Position numbers and translations under genes: made by a program
Shown here: positions 1-6,245 of the stretch, piece after piece
How positions within the stretch are numbered: the first letter of the stretch is position 1
Layout of the letters: each line of letters begins with the position of its first letter
The notes under the pieces: generated by a model
Database searches by the model: none
What the model saw: the letters and a program-made list of their open reading frames with translations, nothing else
What the model was told of the DNA's origin: nothing
Assembly (NCBI GenBank): GCA_017646885.1
Contig: JAGCLR010000071.1
Location: 1 to 9,815 of the forward strand
Direction of reading: 5' to 3'
DNA length: 9,815 nucleotides
DNA from: Methanobrevibacter sp.
GTDB taxonomy: Archaea; Methanobacteriota; Methanobacteria; Methanobacteriales; Methanobacteriaceae

Positions 1-120
1 CTGACCACATTCCTTACAGAAATGGTCATCAGCATTTATTCTTTTGCCACAATTCGGGCAATATGTGGAAATCCAAGGAGTGTCGCCGCAACGAACAAAA
101 ACTCTAGCATCTCTTTTCAT
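1..120 (-). CDS. Zinc-ribbon protein, partial (C-terminus beyond the left edge)
   Basis: Only the first 40 residues are inside the window. After a short N-terminal stretch they contain CPNCG (residues 21-25) and CKECG (residues 35-39), two CxxC knuckles 10 residues apart, which is the standard zinc-ribbon pattern for binding one zinc ion. The ATG at 120 has a GAGAGG ribosome binding site about 7 nt upstream, and a promoter with perfect -35 (TTGACA) and good -10 (TATATT) boxes sits at 152-180, so this gene starts its own transcript. Zinc ribbons of this sort occur in small nucleic-acid-binding and regulatory proteins, but nothing visible tells the target. The role stays unknown, and whether a further domain follows cannot be seen. 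Confidence 0.8.
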   Translation of the reverse strand, partial: MKRDARVFVRCGDTPWISTYCPNCGKRINADDHFCKECGQ

Positions 121-151
121 AGTTGTTACCTCTCTTATTGTTTGTATTACT

Positions 152-180
152 AATATAGAAAAAAACACCCCAGTTGTCAA
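152..180 (-). promoter_or_regulatory. Sigma-70-type promoter of the zinc-ribbon gene
   Basis: On the minus strand TTGACA (180-175), a 17-nt spacer and TATATT (157-152) lie 32 nt upstream of the ATG at 120. The -35 box is inside the loop of the terminator hairpin that closes the preceding methyltransferase operon, and the spacer contains the rest of the terminator with its T-run. Confidence 0.8.
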
Positions 181-187
181 TGGGGTG
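159..187 (-). terminator. Intrinsic terminator of the methyltransferase operon
   Basis: Read on the minus strand: CACCCC (187-182), a 10-nt loop, GGGGTG (171-166), then seven T (165-159). This is a textbook factor-independent terminator. Its loop holds the TTGACA of the next promoter, so termination and re-initiation share the same bases. Confidence 0.85.
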
Positions 188-201
188 CTTAGTTTTTTGA
201 T

Positions 202-217
202 GTAAATTTTTGTTTAC
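202..217 (-). repeat. GTAAA-N6-TTTAC palindrome overlapping a stop codon
   Basis: GTAAA (217-213 on the minus strand) and TTTAC (206-202) flank 6 nt. The TAA of the left arm is the stop codon of the gene ending at 214. The same arms recur at 1906-1929, 3322-3345 and 4587-4604, always at or just after a stop codon. No T-run follows here, so it is not a terminator by itself. Confidence 0.6.
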
Positions 218-744
218 GAAAAGAATTCGTCAAATTCGCCGTTACATTCGCTTTCAGGTTTCCATTTTTCAATGTTCCAAGCGAAAATGTCAGAGCAAAC
301 AAAGTTCGGATAATCACTATTTGTAAATGGATTTTTACAATAGATTATATCTTGTATTTTCTTCCAATTATCTTCGCTCCACTTGGCTCCTGATTTCTTT
401 TCAACCGCCATCATAAATTTGTAAATGCGTTCTCTGGCGTACTTGAGTGTTTTACTGTCTAGTTCAACCCCATAAACATTTGATAGTGCTACAACAGGAT
501 TTTGCCCACATTCAACGATTCTGCGATAAAGCATACCAATTACGATATTACCCGCACCCATAGTCGGGTCCAAATTGGTTTTGGTTTCGTCATACCAAAT
601 AGAATTTTTATCTGATACTAGACCTGCTTTATCCATCATTTGTTCAATGATGTTGTACGGTGTCCACACCATCCCAAGTGCTTTTTGGGTTTCTTCATTT
701 GCCTCATAATGGGCGAAATCATTGTCAAAATCGTATATTGTCAT
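214..744 (-). CDS. DNA methyltransferase half: SAM-binding motifs X, I, II, III; no NPPY
   Basis: This 176-aa protein matches the front of an N6-adenine DNA methylase fold. It has WTPY (residues 27-30, motif X), DPTMGAGN (59-66, motif I, the S-adenosylmethionine loop), VELD (93-96, motif II, acidic residue for the SAM ribose) and SDIF (151-154, motif III). It stops about where the catalytic (D/N)PP(Y/F) motif would be expected, so it should not be catalytic alone. The gene directly upstream, 1 nt away, has NPPY but no clear SAM loop. Read in transcription order the pair gives IV, then X-I-II-III, which is the beta-class order. The tail EFDEFFS is acidic-aromatic like others in this window. 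The ribosome binding site is weak (GGAAGA, distant), so translation is probably coupled to the upstream gene. A decayed fragment is the alternative. Confidence 0.8.
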   Translation of the reverse strand: MTIYDFDNDFAHYEANEETQKALGMVWTPYNIIEQMMDKAGLVSDKNSIWYDETKTNLDPTMGAGNIVIGMLYRRIVECGQNPVVALSNVYGVELDSKTLKYARERIYKFMMAVEKKSGAKWSEDNWKKIQDIIYCKNPFTNSDYPNFVCSDIFAWNIEKWKPESECNGEFDEFFS

Positions 745-745
745 A

Positions 746-1834
746 TTACTTAATTTCTTCCATTGTATTCAAAATAAGTTCCCAATCACTACCAGGTAGT
801 GCCTTGTTATCATTGATATAACCAGTAATGTTAAAATACTTACACAATCTCTTGTCAGTCCAAGGTTTTGTATAATCATTTAACCACAACAAATTGTAGG
901 ATTCAAGGTGAATATCGGTTTGCATTTTAGTTTGTACATATTTTCCGAATTTGGTTTCAAATACATCAGCAAAATTCTGTGCTTCATCTTTGGTATTAAA
1001 ACTAACAGAATGGGTTATTTCATCTGTTGTTTTACTATGTTGATTACAACTCCAAAATTCATGCCATTTCTTACCATTTTTCTTACCATTGTAAAAAATA
1101 TGAATTTCACCTAGTGGCTTAATATCTTTATATTTTACACCATGAATTTGAGAAACACCATTGATAGTAGGGATTTTAATTCGCCAACCATTTTTCATGT
1201 TATTTTCAATGTTGGCATTACTCCATTTCACTCTTACTTTATCAATAATCTTATCGGAATTGAAATTTACATAATCAAAACCGCCGTTTTTATCAAGGGT
1301 GTATATACCTAAATCACAATCAAAACGAACACCAAATAATTCATCACATTTATTACTTTTAATAGTTTCTAATGATTTTAAATGTTTAGAAATACTGTGT
1401 TCAAATTTAAGATAGTTAGAAGAAGATTTGTATTTTGCGAGTGGGTCCTGGAGCCAACGAATCGGACTGATGTTAATTGTCAACTTAACTTTTGGAATCA
1501 TAAACTCCAAAATCTTTAAATGTAAATTTTTGTCATAGGGAGGATTCATAATGGCAATATCAAATTTGGGCATTTTATTTTTCTCCAAAAAAGTTTTAAT
1601 TTGATTTTCAAGTGTATTTATATTTACAAAAACATCTCCAAAAAACACATTATAACTATCATCAATTATACAAACATTTTTAGCATATTTTTTAACTTCG
1701 TCAATGTATTTTACATTTCCAAGCTCAAGAATAAGAACAGATTTACCTTTTAATTTTTTGGGGTCTATAAGTTTAGATTTGTAAAATTCATAAATTTCAT
1801 TTGTATTCATGTTAATAGAAAGTTCTTTTGCCAT
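746..1834 (-). CDS. DNA methyltransferase half: NPPY catalytic motif plus probable target-recognition region
   Basis: A 362-aa protein containing IAIMNPPYD (residues 93-101). NPPY is the catalytic motif IV of amino methyltransferases and mostly indicates N6-adenine. The region before it (KSVLILELGN, about 31-40) looks like a Rossmann strand but lacks the GxG SAM loop. The 260 residues after NPPY have no motif I that I can see and may hold the target-recognition part. The downstream partner, 1 nt away, supplies motifs X-I-II-III. The ATG at 1834 has an AACGAGG ribosome binding site and a promoter at 1861-1889. Alternatives are a stand-alone enzyme with a very degenerate SAM site or a structural homologue without activity. 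Methyltransferase-type call confident, split-enzyme call moderate. Confidence 0.8.
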   Translation of the reverse strand: MAKELSINMNTNEIYEFYKSKLIDPKKLKGKSVLILELGNVKYIDEVKKYAKNVCIIDDSYNVFFGDVFVNINTLENQIKTFLEKNKMPKFDIAIMNPPYDKNLHLKILEFMIPKVKLTINISPIRWLQDPLAKYKSSSNYLKFEHSISKHLKSLETIKSNKCDELFGVRFDCDLGIYTLDKNGGFDYVNFNSDKIIDKVRVKWSNANIENNMKNGWRIKIPTINGVSQIHGVKYKDIKPLGEIHIFYNGKKNGKKWHEFWSCNQHSKTTDEITHSVSFNTKDEAQNFADVFETKFGKYVQTKMQTDIHLESYNLLWLNDYTKPWTDKRLCKYFNITGYINDNKALPGSDWELILNTMEEIK

Positions 1835-1860
1835 TGTTGTACCTCGTTTTGTTTATATCT

Positions 1861-1889
1861 AATATAGAAAATATATTCAAAACTGTCAA
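1861..1889 (-). promoter_or_regulatory. Sigma-70-type promoter of the methyltransferase operon
   Basis: TTGACA (1889-1884), a 17-nt spacer and TATATT (1866-1861) on the minus strand, 27 nt upstream of the ATG at 1834. Unlike three sister promoters, the -35 here is not in the loop of a strong hairpin, but it lies shortly after a terminator. Confidence 0.8.
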
Positions 1890-1900
1890 CTAAAAATATG

Positions 1901-1929
1901 AAAAAGAATGTAAAAATTATTTTACATTC
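1901..1929 (-). terminator. Intrinsic terminator of the helicase C-terminal gene
   Basis: A 10-bp stem, GAATGTAAAA (1929-1920 on the minus strand) and TTTTACATTC (1915-1906), with a 4-nt loop, is followed by TTTTT (1905-1901). The stop codon (1919-1917) lies in the loop, so the last sense codons form the left arm. The stem has little GC and may be modest in strength. Confidence 0.7.
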
Positions 1930-3236
1930 CACTTCAAATTCTTAATGTTGTTTTCAAATACTGACCACAATTTTTTCATATTCTTTTCACCAATCTTTCT
2001 TATACCTTCAAATGTAAATAGATATTTACAATCAGCACAGAATGTTCTAAAATCTCTGTCAGTTTCATTGTGGTTTAATGTCAATGTAACCATAGTTGTA
2101 GCAATTTCCAAATCTGAAAATTTTATTTTTATCTTCTTTTCAGTTTCTTCTTCATCTTCAGGTTTGTCTGGTCTAATAATTTTACCACTCTTTCCACCAC
2201 CAATAGTTTTTTGGGCAGTCTTACCGAGTTTAACAGTTTTCAAATCAAAATCATCAAAATTGATGCTATTGCGAATTTCTGCTACAAGTTCTTCAATTTC
2301 AGGAACACAATTTCTCAGGTGATTAGCAATAAAATCGTGTTTTACGATTCCCTTATTGATTTCGTTAAAAATATCTTGTTCTGTCCACTTCTTTGTAGTT
2401 TCTGCCTGAGTTTCATTATCTTGGCTGAAAATATCAATGGTATCAAACATAGTCTTAATGGGTTTACCATTGATGTCCTTATGCTTTTTATTTTCGTTCA
2501 AATCAATGTACATAATGTTAAACAATGGGCAAATGAGCTTCAAAGACTTGAAATTAAACCAATACATGTGAGAAACCTTGTTAAGATTATCCCAGTCAAT
2601 GGTAGAAAGACGATTGTATTTTTGAATAGCAGAGGCATAACCAGGTTCATTCACCATCATAATGCCATTTACGATTTTCGGCACAGAAAACGAGCGAGCT
2701 GCCATATTGGATGTAACGAATACACAGTGTTTATCGGAATGAACCTTAATCAATCCATTTGCCAAAATTTCGGCACAAGCATTTGAAGTTTCCAAACCAT
2801 TAATGGCAAAGAATTTGATATTTAGATTATTACCCCAAAGATTTGCGGTCTTTACAAATTCTGTTTGTTGTTTGTTTGTCAACGAAGTGAAAATGATAGT
2901 TGCTTCGCCAGCATTTTGTGAAAGATAGAAATTGGAACTATTTGTCGGGTCATAATTTGAAATTTTCTTACCAGATTTAGTAGTCTTTTGTACAAACATC
3001 GTCTTTACAGACGGATTCCACATATAGTCAAGAAAACTGGTTGTGGTTTTCATAAGAATGTTTTGGCAACGGAATGAGTATTCATCATCACCAGCTTTAA
3101 TATCGTTAATTTCAGTTTCTTTTAGAAATTTATCAAATTCAATGTTACGAACATGATGAACGATTTTTACTCGTTTAGCCTTATTGTTATTTTGCTGGAG
3201 TTTGTTAATGAAAGATGTATCAAAAAGATTTGCCAT
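1917..3236 (-). CDS. Superfamily 2 helicase, C-terminal RecA-like domain (motifs IV-VI)
   Basis: This 439-aa protein carries the second half of an SF2 motor. ATIIFTSLT (112-120) fits motif IV, FVTSNMAARSFSVPKI (173-188) fits motif V, and QKYNRLST (205-212) fits motif VI. In motif VI the first arginine (R209) is kept, while the usual glycine is N208 and the last arginine is T212. No Walker A or B motif is present. These are in the next gene upstream (3338-4483), so the two proteins together make one motor. A lysine/acid-rich linker lies near 380-400, and the C-terminal part has a CxxC (FCADC). I chose the ATG at 3236, not one farther upstream, because GAGG sits 6 nt before it and the promoter at 3267-3295 lies inside the longer frame. 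Both helicase proteins begin with MAN. Target unknown. Confidence 0.78.
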   Translation of the reverse strand: MANLFDTSFINKLQQNNNKAKRVKIVHHVRNIEFDKFLKETEINDIKAGDDEYSFRCQNILMKTTTSFLDYMWNPSVKTMFVQKTTKSGKKISNYDPTNSSNFYLSQNAGEATIIFTSLTNKQQTEFVKTANLWGNNLNIKFFAINGLETSNACAEILANGLIKVHSDKHCVFVTSNMAARSFSVPKIVNGIMMVNEPGYASAIQKYNRLSTIDWDNLNKVSHMYWFNFKSLKLICPLFNIMYIDLNENKKHKDINGKPIKTMFDTIDIFSQDNETQAETTKKWTEQDIFNEINKGIVKHDFIANHLRNCVPEIEELVAEIRNSINFDDFDLKTVKLGKTAQKTIGGGKSGKIIRPDKPEDEEETEKKIKIKFSDLEIATTMVTLTLNHNETDRDFRTFCADCKYLFTFEGIRKIGEKNMKKLWSVFENNIKNLKWNVK

Positions 3237-3266
3237 TATATACCTCTTGTTTTCGTTTACATAGTA

Positions 3267-3295
3267 AATATAGTAATAAACTGGTATTTTGTCAA
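3267..3295 (-). promoter_or_regulatory. Sigma-70-type promoter of the helicase C-terminal gene
   Basis: TTGACA (3295-3290), a 17-nt spacer and TATATT (3272-3267) on the minus strand. The following bases TTTACTATGTAAA form a short palindrome around the likely transcription start, shared almost exactly with the promoter at 4528-4556. Confidence 0.85.
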
Positions 3296-3304
3296 TACCA
3301 GTTT
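3278..3304 (-). repeat. 10-bp inverted repeat with the -35 box in its loop
   Basis: AAACTGGTAT and ATACCAGTTT flank a 7-nt loop. The TTGACA of the promoter begins with the last base of the first arm and runs into the loop. No T-run follows on the minus strand, so this is not a standard terminator. It may be an operator, a cruciform or a decayed terminator. Confidence 0.65.
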
Positions 3305-3305
3305 C

Positions 3306-3345
3306 AAAAAAAGTTATATTTTTATGTAAAATTTTATTTACATAA
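3306..3345 (-). terminator. Probable terminator of the helicase N-terminal gene
   Basis: TTATGTAAA (3345-3337 on the minus strand) and TTTACATAA (3330-3322) form a 9-bp stem with a 6-nt loop. The left arm contains the stop codon (3340-3338). Seven T (3312-3306) follow, but only after 9 nt, so termination may be weak. Confidence 0.5.
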
Positions 3346-4483
3346 TGATTTGCGACCAATCATTTTCGTTTACAGAAATCTTACCATCAAATTTGCCAAA
3401 AGCATTGAGTTTTTCAGCCTTAAATGCTTCTGTTCCTGTGGTAGAAATGATAGTCATATTTCCATCTTGGTTAAACTTACTCATAAATTTTTCAAACTTT
3501 TCATCAGTTTTATCTGTATGCTGACCATAGTCCGCTTCTTCATTGAGCAAGAACATATCACTAGATTTTGCCTTAACCATATTCACAATCTTTCGCATAT
3601 TTTCAATTCTGCGTTCAATCGTTCCATCCACTGATCCAGTAGTAGGAAATTCAATAACAACCTGTCCACCAGCATACACAAAATTGTCAATGTTGTCAAT
3701 GTTAACTGTTTGAACATTCTTAAATTCTTCATAATCGTTAATTTCTTTTGTGTAAGAATTACCAACTGTCTTGGTGTAAGAAGAAACAACCATAATCTTC
3801 CAGGGGCTGTTCAAAAAGAGATACAAGAAAGTCAAAGTCTTACCAAAACGGCAAGGAATTTGAGTTACAAGATTCTTCTTACCAGCATTCAAAAGATAAC
3901 AAATTTGTTCCAAAACGAGGCATTGATGTTTGAACATATTTACATTCTTTTTAACAATCTTTGAGTCTGTAAATTGTTCAACGGCTTTATTAAAATTACA
4001 TTCAAACAAAACCTTAATAAGTTTCTTAATAATTTCACGCTTTTCATCAGTTTCTTTGGCGTCATTAATAGCATCAATGAAATTTTTTGCTGAAGCAGTA
4101 TTCTTTATCCAAATGTTTAAAAGATTGGAACAATCCATATATTCCTGACCATAACCAGTCTTTCGTCCTTCGGAAGTAGGGATAGTTTCACAATGTTTCC
4201 AAATTGTTTTATTACTTACATTAAGAATATCACCATGACCGAAAATAATTGTATCAAAATGGTCCTTCTTGGTGTTGTGAATTTTCTTTAATTCCATAAA
4301 GAACTTATAAACACAAAACATATCACCTGAGTTTGCTGCTTCTTGGGCTAATCTCTTTTCAACTGTCTGCCCGATAGCTTCACCACATTTGAGATTACAT
4401 TTTTCAAACTTTCCGTTTTTAAAAATCACCAACTTGGTGTTAAATACTTCAGGAAGAGCGATATAGAAATTTTCATTAGCCAT
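3338..4483 (-). CDS. Superfamily 2 helicase, N-terminal RecA-like domain (motifs I-III)
   Basis: A 381-aa protein. FKHQ (184-187) resembles the Q-type motif, and PCRFGKT (210-216) is the Walker A loop. MVVSSYTKT (231-239) fits motif Ia. DMFLLNEEAD (309-318) is a Walker B in which the DEAD box reads EEAD, and STTGT (347-351) is in the motif III position. The protein then ends, without motifs IV-VI, which lie in the separately promoted gene just downstream. The first 180 residues match nothing I recognise and could be a specificity or nuclease-like domain; I see no PD-(D/E)xK signature. The ATG at 4483 is chosen over an upstream in-frame start because GAGG lies 7 nt before it and the promoter at 4528-4556 would otherwise lie within the coding region. 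Likely partner of the 1917-3236 product. Confidence 0.78.
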   Translation of the reverse strand: MANENFYIALPEVFNTKLVIFKNGKFEKCNLKCGEAIGQTVEKRLAQEAANSGDMFCVYKFFMELKKIHNTKKDHFDTIIFGHGDILNVSNKTIWKHCETIPTSEGRKTGYGQEYMDCSNLLNIWIKNTASAKNFIDAINDAKETDEKREIIKKLIKVLFECNFNKAVEQFTDSKIVKKNVNMFKHQCLVLEQICYLLNAGKKNLVTQIPCRFGKTLTFLYLFLNSPWKIMVVSSYTKTVGNSYTKEINDYEEFKNVQTVNIDNIDNFVYAGGQVVIEFPTTGSVDGTIERRIENMRKIVNMVKAKSSDMFLLNEEADYGQHTDKTDEKFEKFMSKFNQDGNMTIISTTGTEAFKAEKLNAFGKFDGKISVNENDWSQIIM

Positions 4484-4527
4484 AGTTAAACCTCTTATTT
4501 TGTTGAGTTTTTTCTTTTTACATAGTA

Positions 4528-4556
4528 AATATAACAAATAAACTGCCATTTGTCAA
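4528..4556 (-). promoter_or_regulatory. Sigma-70-type promoter of the helicase N-terminal gene
   Basis: TTGACA (4556-4551), a 17-nt spacer and TATATT (4533-4528) on the minus strand, followed by the same TTTACTATGTAAA as at the other helicase gene. The -35 box overlaps the loop of the hairpin at 4540-4573. Confidence 0.85.
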
Positions 4557-4573
4557 TACCAAATACGCAGTTT
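4540..4573 (-). repeat. Imperfect hairpin with the -35 box at its loop
   Basis: AAACTGC/GCAGTTT outer arms and ATTTG/CAAAT inner arms, with small bulges and a 7-nt loop. TTGACA starts in the loop and ends in the inner arm. It could act as a weak terminator for the small-gene operon or as an operator. Confidence 0.55.
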
Positions 4574-4586
4574 TAGTTATATTTTT

Positions 4587-4604
4587 TGTAAATTTTTGTT
4601 TACA
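4587..4604 (-). repeat. TGTAAA-N6-TTTACA palindrome after the last gene of the small-gene operon
   Basis: TGTAAA (4604-4599 on the minus strand), a 6-nt spacer and TTTACA (4592-4587), 3 nt after the TAG at 4608-4610. An A-run, not a T-run, follows on the minus strand, so it is not a normal terminator. The core bases equal the element at 202-217. Confidence 0.6.
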
Positions 4605-4607
4605 TAC

Positions 4608-4910
4608 CTAGAAATCTTCTTTAATTTTAGCAAGTTTCTTGTTTTCCAAAATCTGTTTTCTTTTTTTCAACAATTCATTTAAGAAAAATCGTGCTGTAGA
4701 GACTTCACTCACCATAATTCTATCAGCCCCATAATTGTAAATGTCACCATCTTCGTCTAATCTAACACTGAGCTGAACTTTACCTTCTTCAAAAGTCATT
4801 ACAGGTATATCTCCCCACATATACTGTGGTTTTAAAAATAGTTTATCACTATCTCTGTAAGTGAAAAATCCGTATGCCCTACCTAACTGGTCAAATTCTT
4901 CTTTAGTCAT
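4608..4910 (-). CDS. Small protein of the EDF-tail family, member 1 (last gene of operon)
   Basis: 100 aa, function not recognised. It starts MTKEEF, like the member at 5639-5914 (MTFEEF). A predicted beta-rich middle follows, then a lysine-rich helical segment (about 76-95) and the tail AKIKEDF. It overlaps the upstream gene by 8 nt and starts from an AAAAGAAG-type ribosome binding site. It is the last gene of the run, and no gene overlaps its end, yet it keeps the EDF tail. This matters because elsewhere the same codons double as a ribosome binding site. It is the least similar in its middle part, so membership rests mainly on tail, size and position. Confidence 0.78.
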   Translation of the reverse strand: MTKEEFDQLGRAYGFFTYRDSDKLFLKPQYMWGDIPVMTFEEGKVQLSVRLDEDGDIYNYGADRIMVSEVSTARFFLNELLKKRKQILENKKLAKIKEDF

Positions 4911-5274
4911 TAAAGTCTTCTTTTAGTTTGTTTTCTTTTTCGTTTATCAAATAATCTTTATATTGTTTTTGTAGTTCTGATATAATTTCATTATATCGTG
5001 TTTCGTTTAAATTGTCAATTTCTTTTTTGTCTTTAAAATAATAAATTCCATATAATTTTGTATCGGCCGCTCGGAAACCATATTTATCCATATCTTTTCC
5101 TGTACCTGCCATAACTGATATTCTATTTTTACCTGGTAGTCTACCTGTATATTCGGTTAAAGACAAATATGCAGAATATCTGTGTTTTAATTTGCCTTTT
5201 TTAGTAAATACTTCAAAACTATTACAATAGTAATTTAACCATCCTAAAGCTTCTGTTAATGAAGGTATATACAT
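4903..5274 (-). CDS. Small protein of the EDF-tail family, member 2
   Basis: 123 aa, function not recognised. It shows the full family layout: a short N-terminal aromatic helix (ALGWLNYYCN), a beta-rich middle, a YYFKDK strand (about 79-84), then LNETRYNEII, a charged helix and the tail ENKLKEDFND. Two residues follow EDF here. Its last 35 residues align residue for residue with the upstream neighbour (5274-5639), including NEKENK before the tail, so recent duplication of the pair is likely. The start codon overlaps the preceding stop by 1 nt (TAATG), and the preceding gene's EDF codons supply AGAGGA about 6 nt upstream. No catalytic motif, signal peptide or membrane segment is visible. Confidence 0.8.
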   Translation of the reverse strand: MYIPSLTEALGWLNYYCNSFEVFTKKGKLKHRYSAYLSLTEYTGRLPGKNRISVMAGTGKDMDKYGFRAADTKLYGIYYFKDKKEIDNLNETRYNEIISELQKQYKDYLINEKENKLKEDFND

Positions 5275-5639
5275 TAAAAATCCTCTTGTATTTTGTTTTC
5301 TTTTTCGTTTAGGATTTTTGTTTTATATTCCATTTCAAGCATATCACAAATTCTGTTATAATCGTCTTCAGTAAAATGCTGCATTTCGCTTTTTGTTTTG
5401 AACTGATAGTCAGCGTGAATTTTCATCCACGGGTCATCTGTATGGAATCTTTTAACAGAACTTCCAATCGTAATGCCAGGACCAGATACATCAGGAACAT
5501 TGAGAACTGTATCTTCAGTTATTCCAATCCAAATACAAAATTCGTCTTTTATTTTACCATCTGGTTCAAAAGTATGGGTTTCTTTTACTTCATCTTTCAA
5601 ATACTTTTTTACTGTTTTAAAATCTATTCTGCGTATCAT
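5274..5639 (-). CDS. Small protein of the EDF-tail family, member 3
   Basis: 121 aa, function not recognised. The N-terminus IDFKTVKKYLKDE resembles the ...FFKD/E start of two other members. The middle is beta-rich (CIWIGITEDTVLNV), followed by YQFKTK, FTEDDYNRIC, a helix and the tail ENKIQEDF. I take the ATG at 5639, which overlaps the upstream stop as TGATG, in place of the TTG one codon earlier. AAGAGGA lies 6-7 nt upstream and is made by the LQEDF codons of the neighbour. Closest relative in the window is the downstream gene (4903-5274). Confidence 0.8.
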   Translation of the reverse strand: MIRRIDFKTVKKYLKDEVKETHTFEPDGKIKDEFCIWIGITEDTVLNVPDVSGPGITIGSSVKRFHTDDPWMKIHADYQFKTKSEMQHFTEDDYNRICDMLEMEYKTKILNEKENKIQEDF

Positions 5640-5914
5640 CAAAAATCCTCTTGTAGTTCTTTTAGCCTGCTATCTAATCTATCTTCTTTTACACATCTCA
5701 AAGTTAATGCTTTCAAATCTCTGTATTCTTCTAGTGTAATGTCGTGTATTGTTAAATCATTCAATACTGAATGAATATATTTACCCTTTATACTTGTTGC
5801 GATAGCCGCTATTCTACCGTTTTCCCACATTTCTTTAATATATGAATCTTCTTTCTTATATTCATCTAAATGAACTGTTGCCAAAAATTCGGTCTTAAAT
5901 TCTTCAAAAGTCAT
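5639..5914 (-). CDS. Small protein of the EDF-tail family, member 4
   Basis: 91 aa, the shortest member, function not recognised. It begins MTFEEFKTEF, has a short middle part, then ITLEEYRDLKAL, which aligns with LTEE-Y segments in other members, and ends RLKELQEDF. It overlaps the upstream gene by 11 nt, the largest overlap in the run. Here the ribosome binding site (AGAAGA) lies in codons 6-7 residues before the upstream stop, not in the final tail codons, yet both proteins still end in DF. Confidence 0.78.
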   Translation of the reverse strand: MTFEEFKTEFLATVHLDEYKKEDSYIKEMWENGRIAAIATSIKGKYIHSVLNDLTIHDITLEEYRDLKALTLRCVKEDRLDSRLKELQEDF

Positions 5915-6245
5915 TTTGTAAATCTTCTATTTTTAATTGTTCTTTTGCTTTCTTTAAATTCAATTCAAACTTTTTAATTATTTCACTGTACATTTCTTCA
6001 GTCAAATTTTTTAGGATATACAAAGGTAAAAACAAAACAACATCATAGCCCTCACCATCGTTAATCAAATAGAACTGATTCTCCAGTGGATTTATTTTGT
6101 GCTTTTGGAGCCAAGGTTTACCATAAAAACAAGGACCGATATAATCACCATTCAAACGGCAACTTAAGCCGTTTGAGTATTCATCATCTTCATCAGTGGT
6201 ATCTTTGAAAAATCTTTTAATACCATTTATGGGTTCAACACGCAT
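5904..6245 (-). CDS. Small protein of the EDF-tail family, member 5
   Basis: 113 aa, function not recognised. INGIKRFFKDTTDE at the N-terminus parallels member 6 (FINFFKE). The middle is rich in aromatics and glycine, then VVLFLPLYIL, NLTEEMYSEIIKKF, a lysine-rich helix and the tail KIEDLQNDF. The tail has N in place of E before DF. The start overlaps the upstream stop as TAATG, with GAGAAGGA 6 nt before it formed by the IEKD codons of the neighbour. Confidence 0.8.
   Translation of the reverse strand: MRVEPINGIKRFFKDTTDEDDEYSNGLSCRLNGDYIGPCFYGKPWLQKHKINPLENQFYLINDGEGYDVVLFLPLYILKNLTEEMYSEIIKKFELNLKKAKEQLKIEDLQNDF

Noticed and set aside
1945..2786. Open frames on the plus strand (for example 1945-2322, 2211-2786, 5376-5774)
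   Set aside because: They lie wholly opposite genes with clear motifs or family resemblance, have no ribosome binding site or promoter, and read as low-complexity serine/phenylalanine-rich shadow translations.
3237..3359. A longer start of the 439-aa helicase protein at 3359
   Set aside because: The promoter -10 and -35 boxes and the hairpin lie within this stretch, and the ATG at 3236 has a good ribosome binding site. The same reasoning rejects 4549 for the 381-aa protein.
166..4573. CRISPR array or regularly spaced repeats
   Set aside because: The repeated palindromes and promoters are short, lie kilobases apart at gene borders and have no spacer structure.
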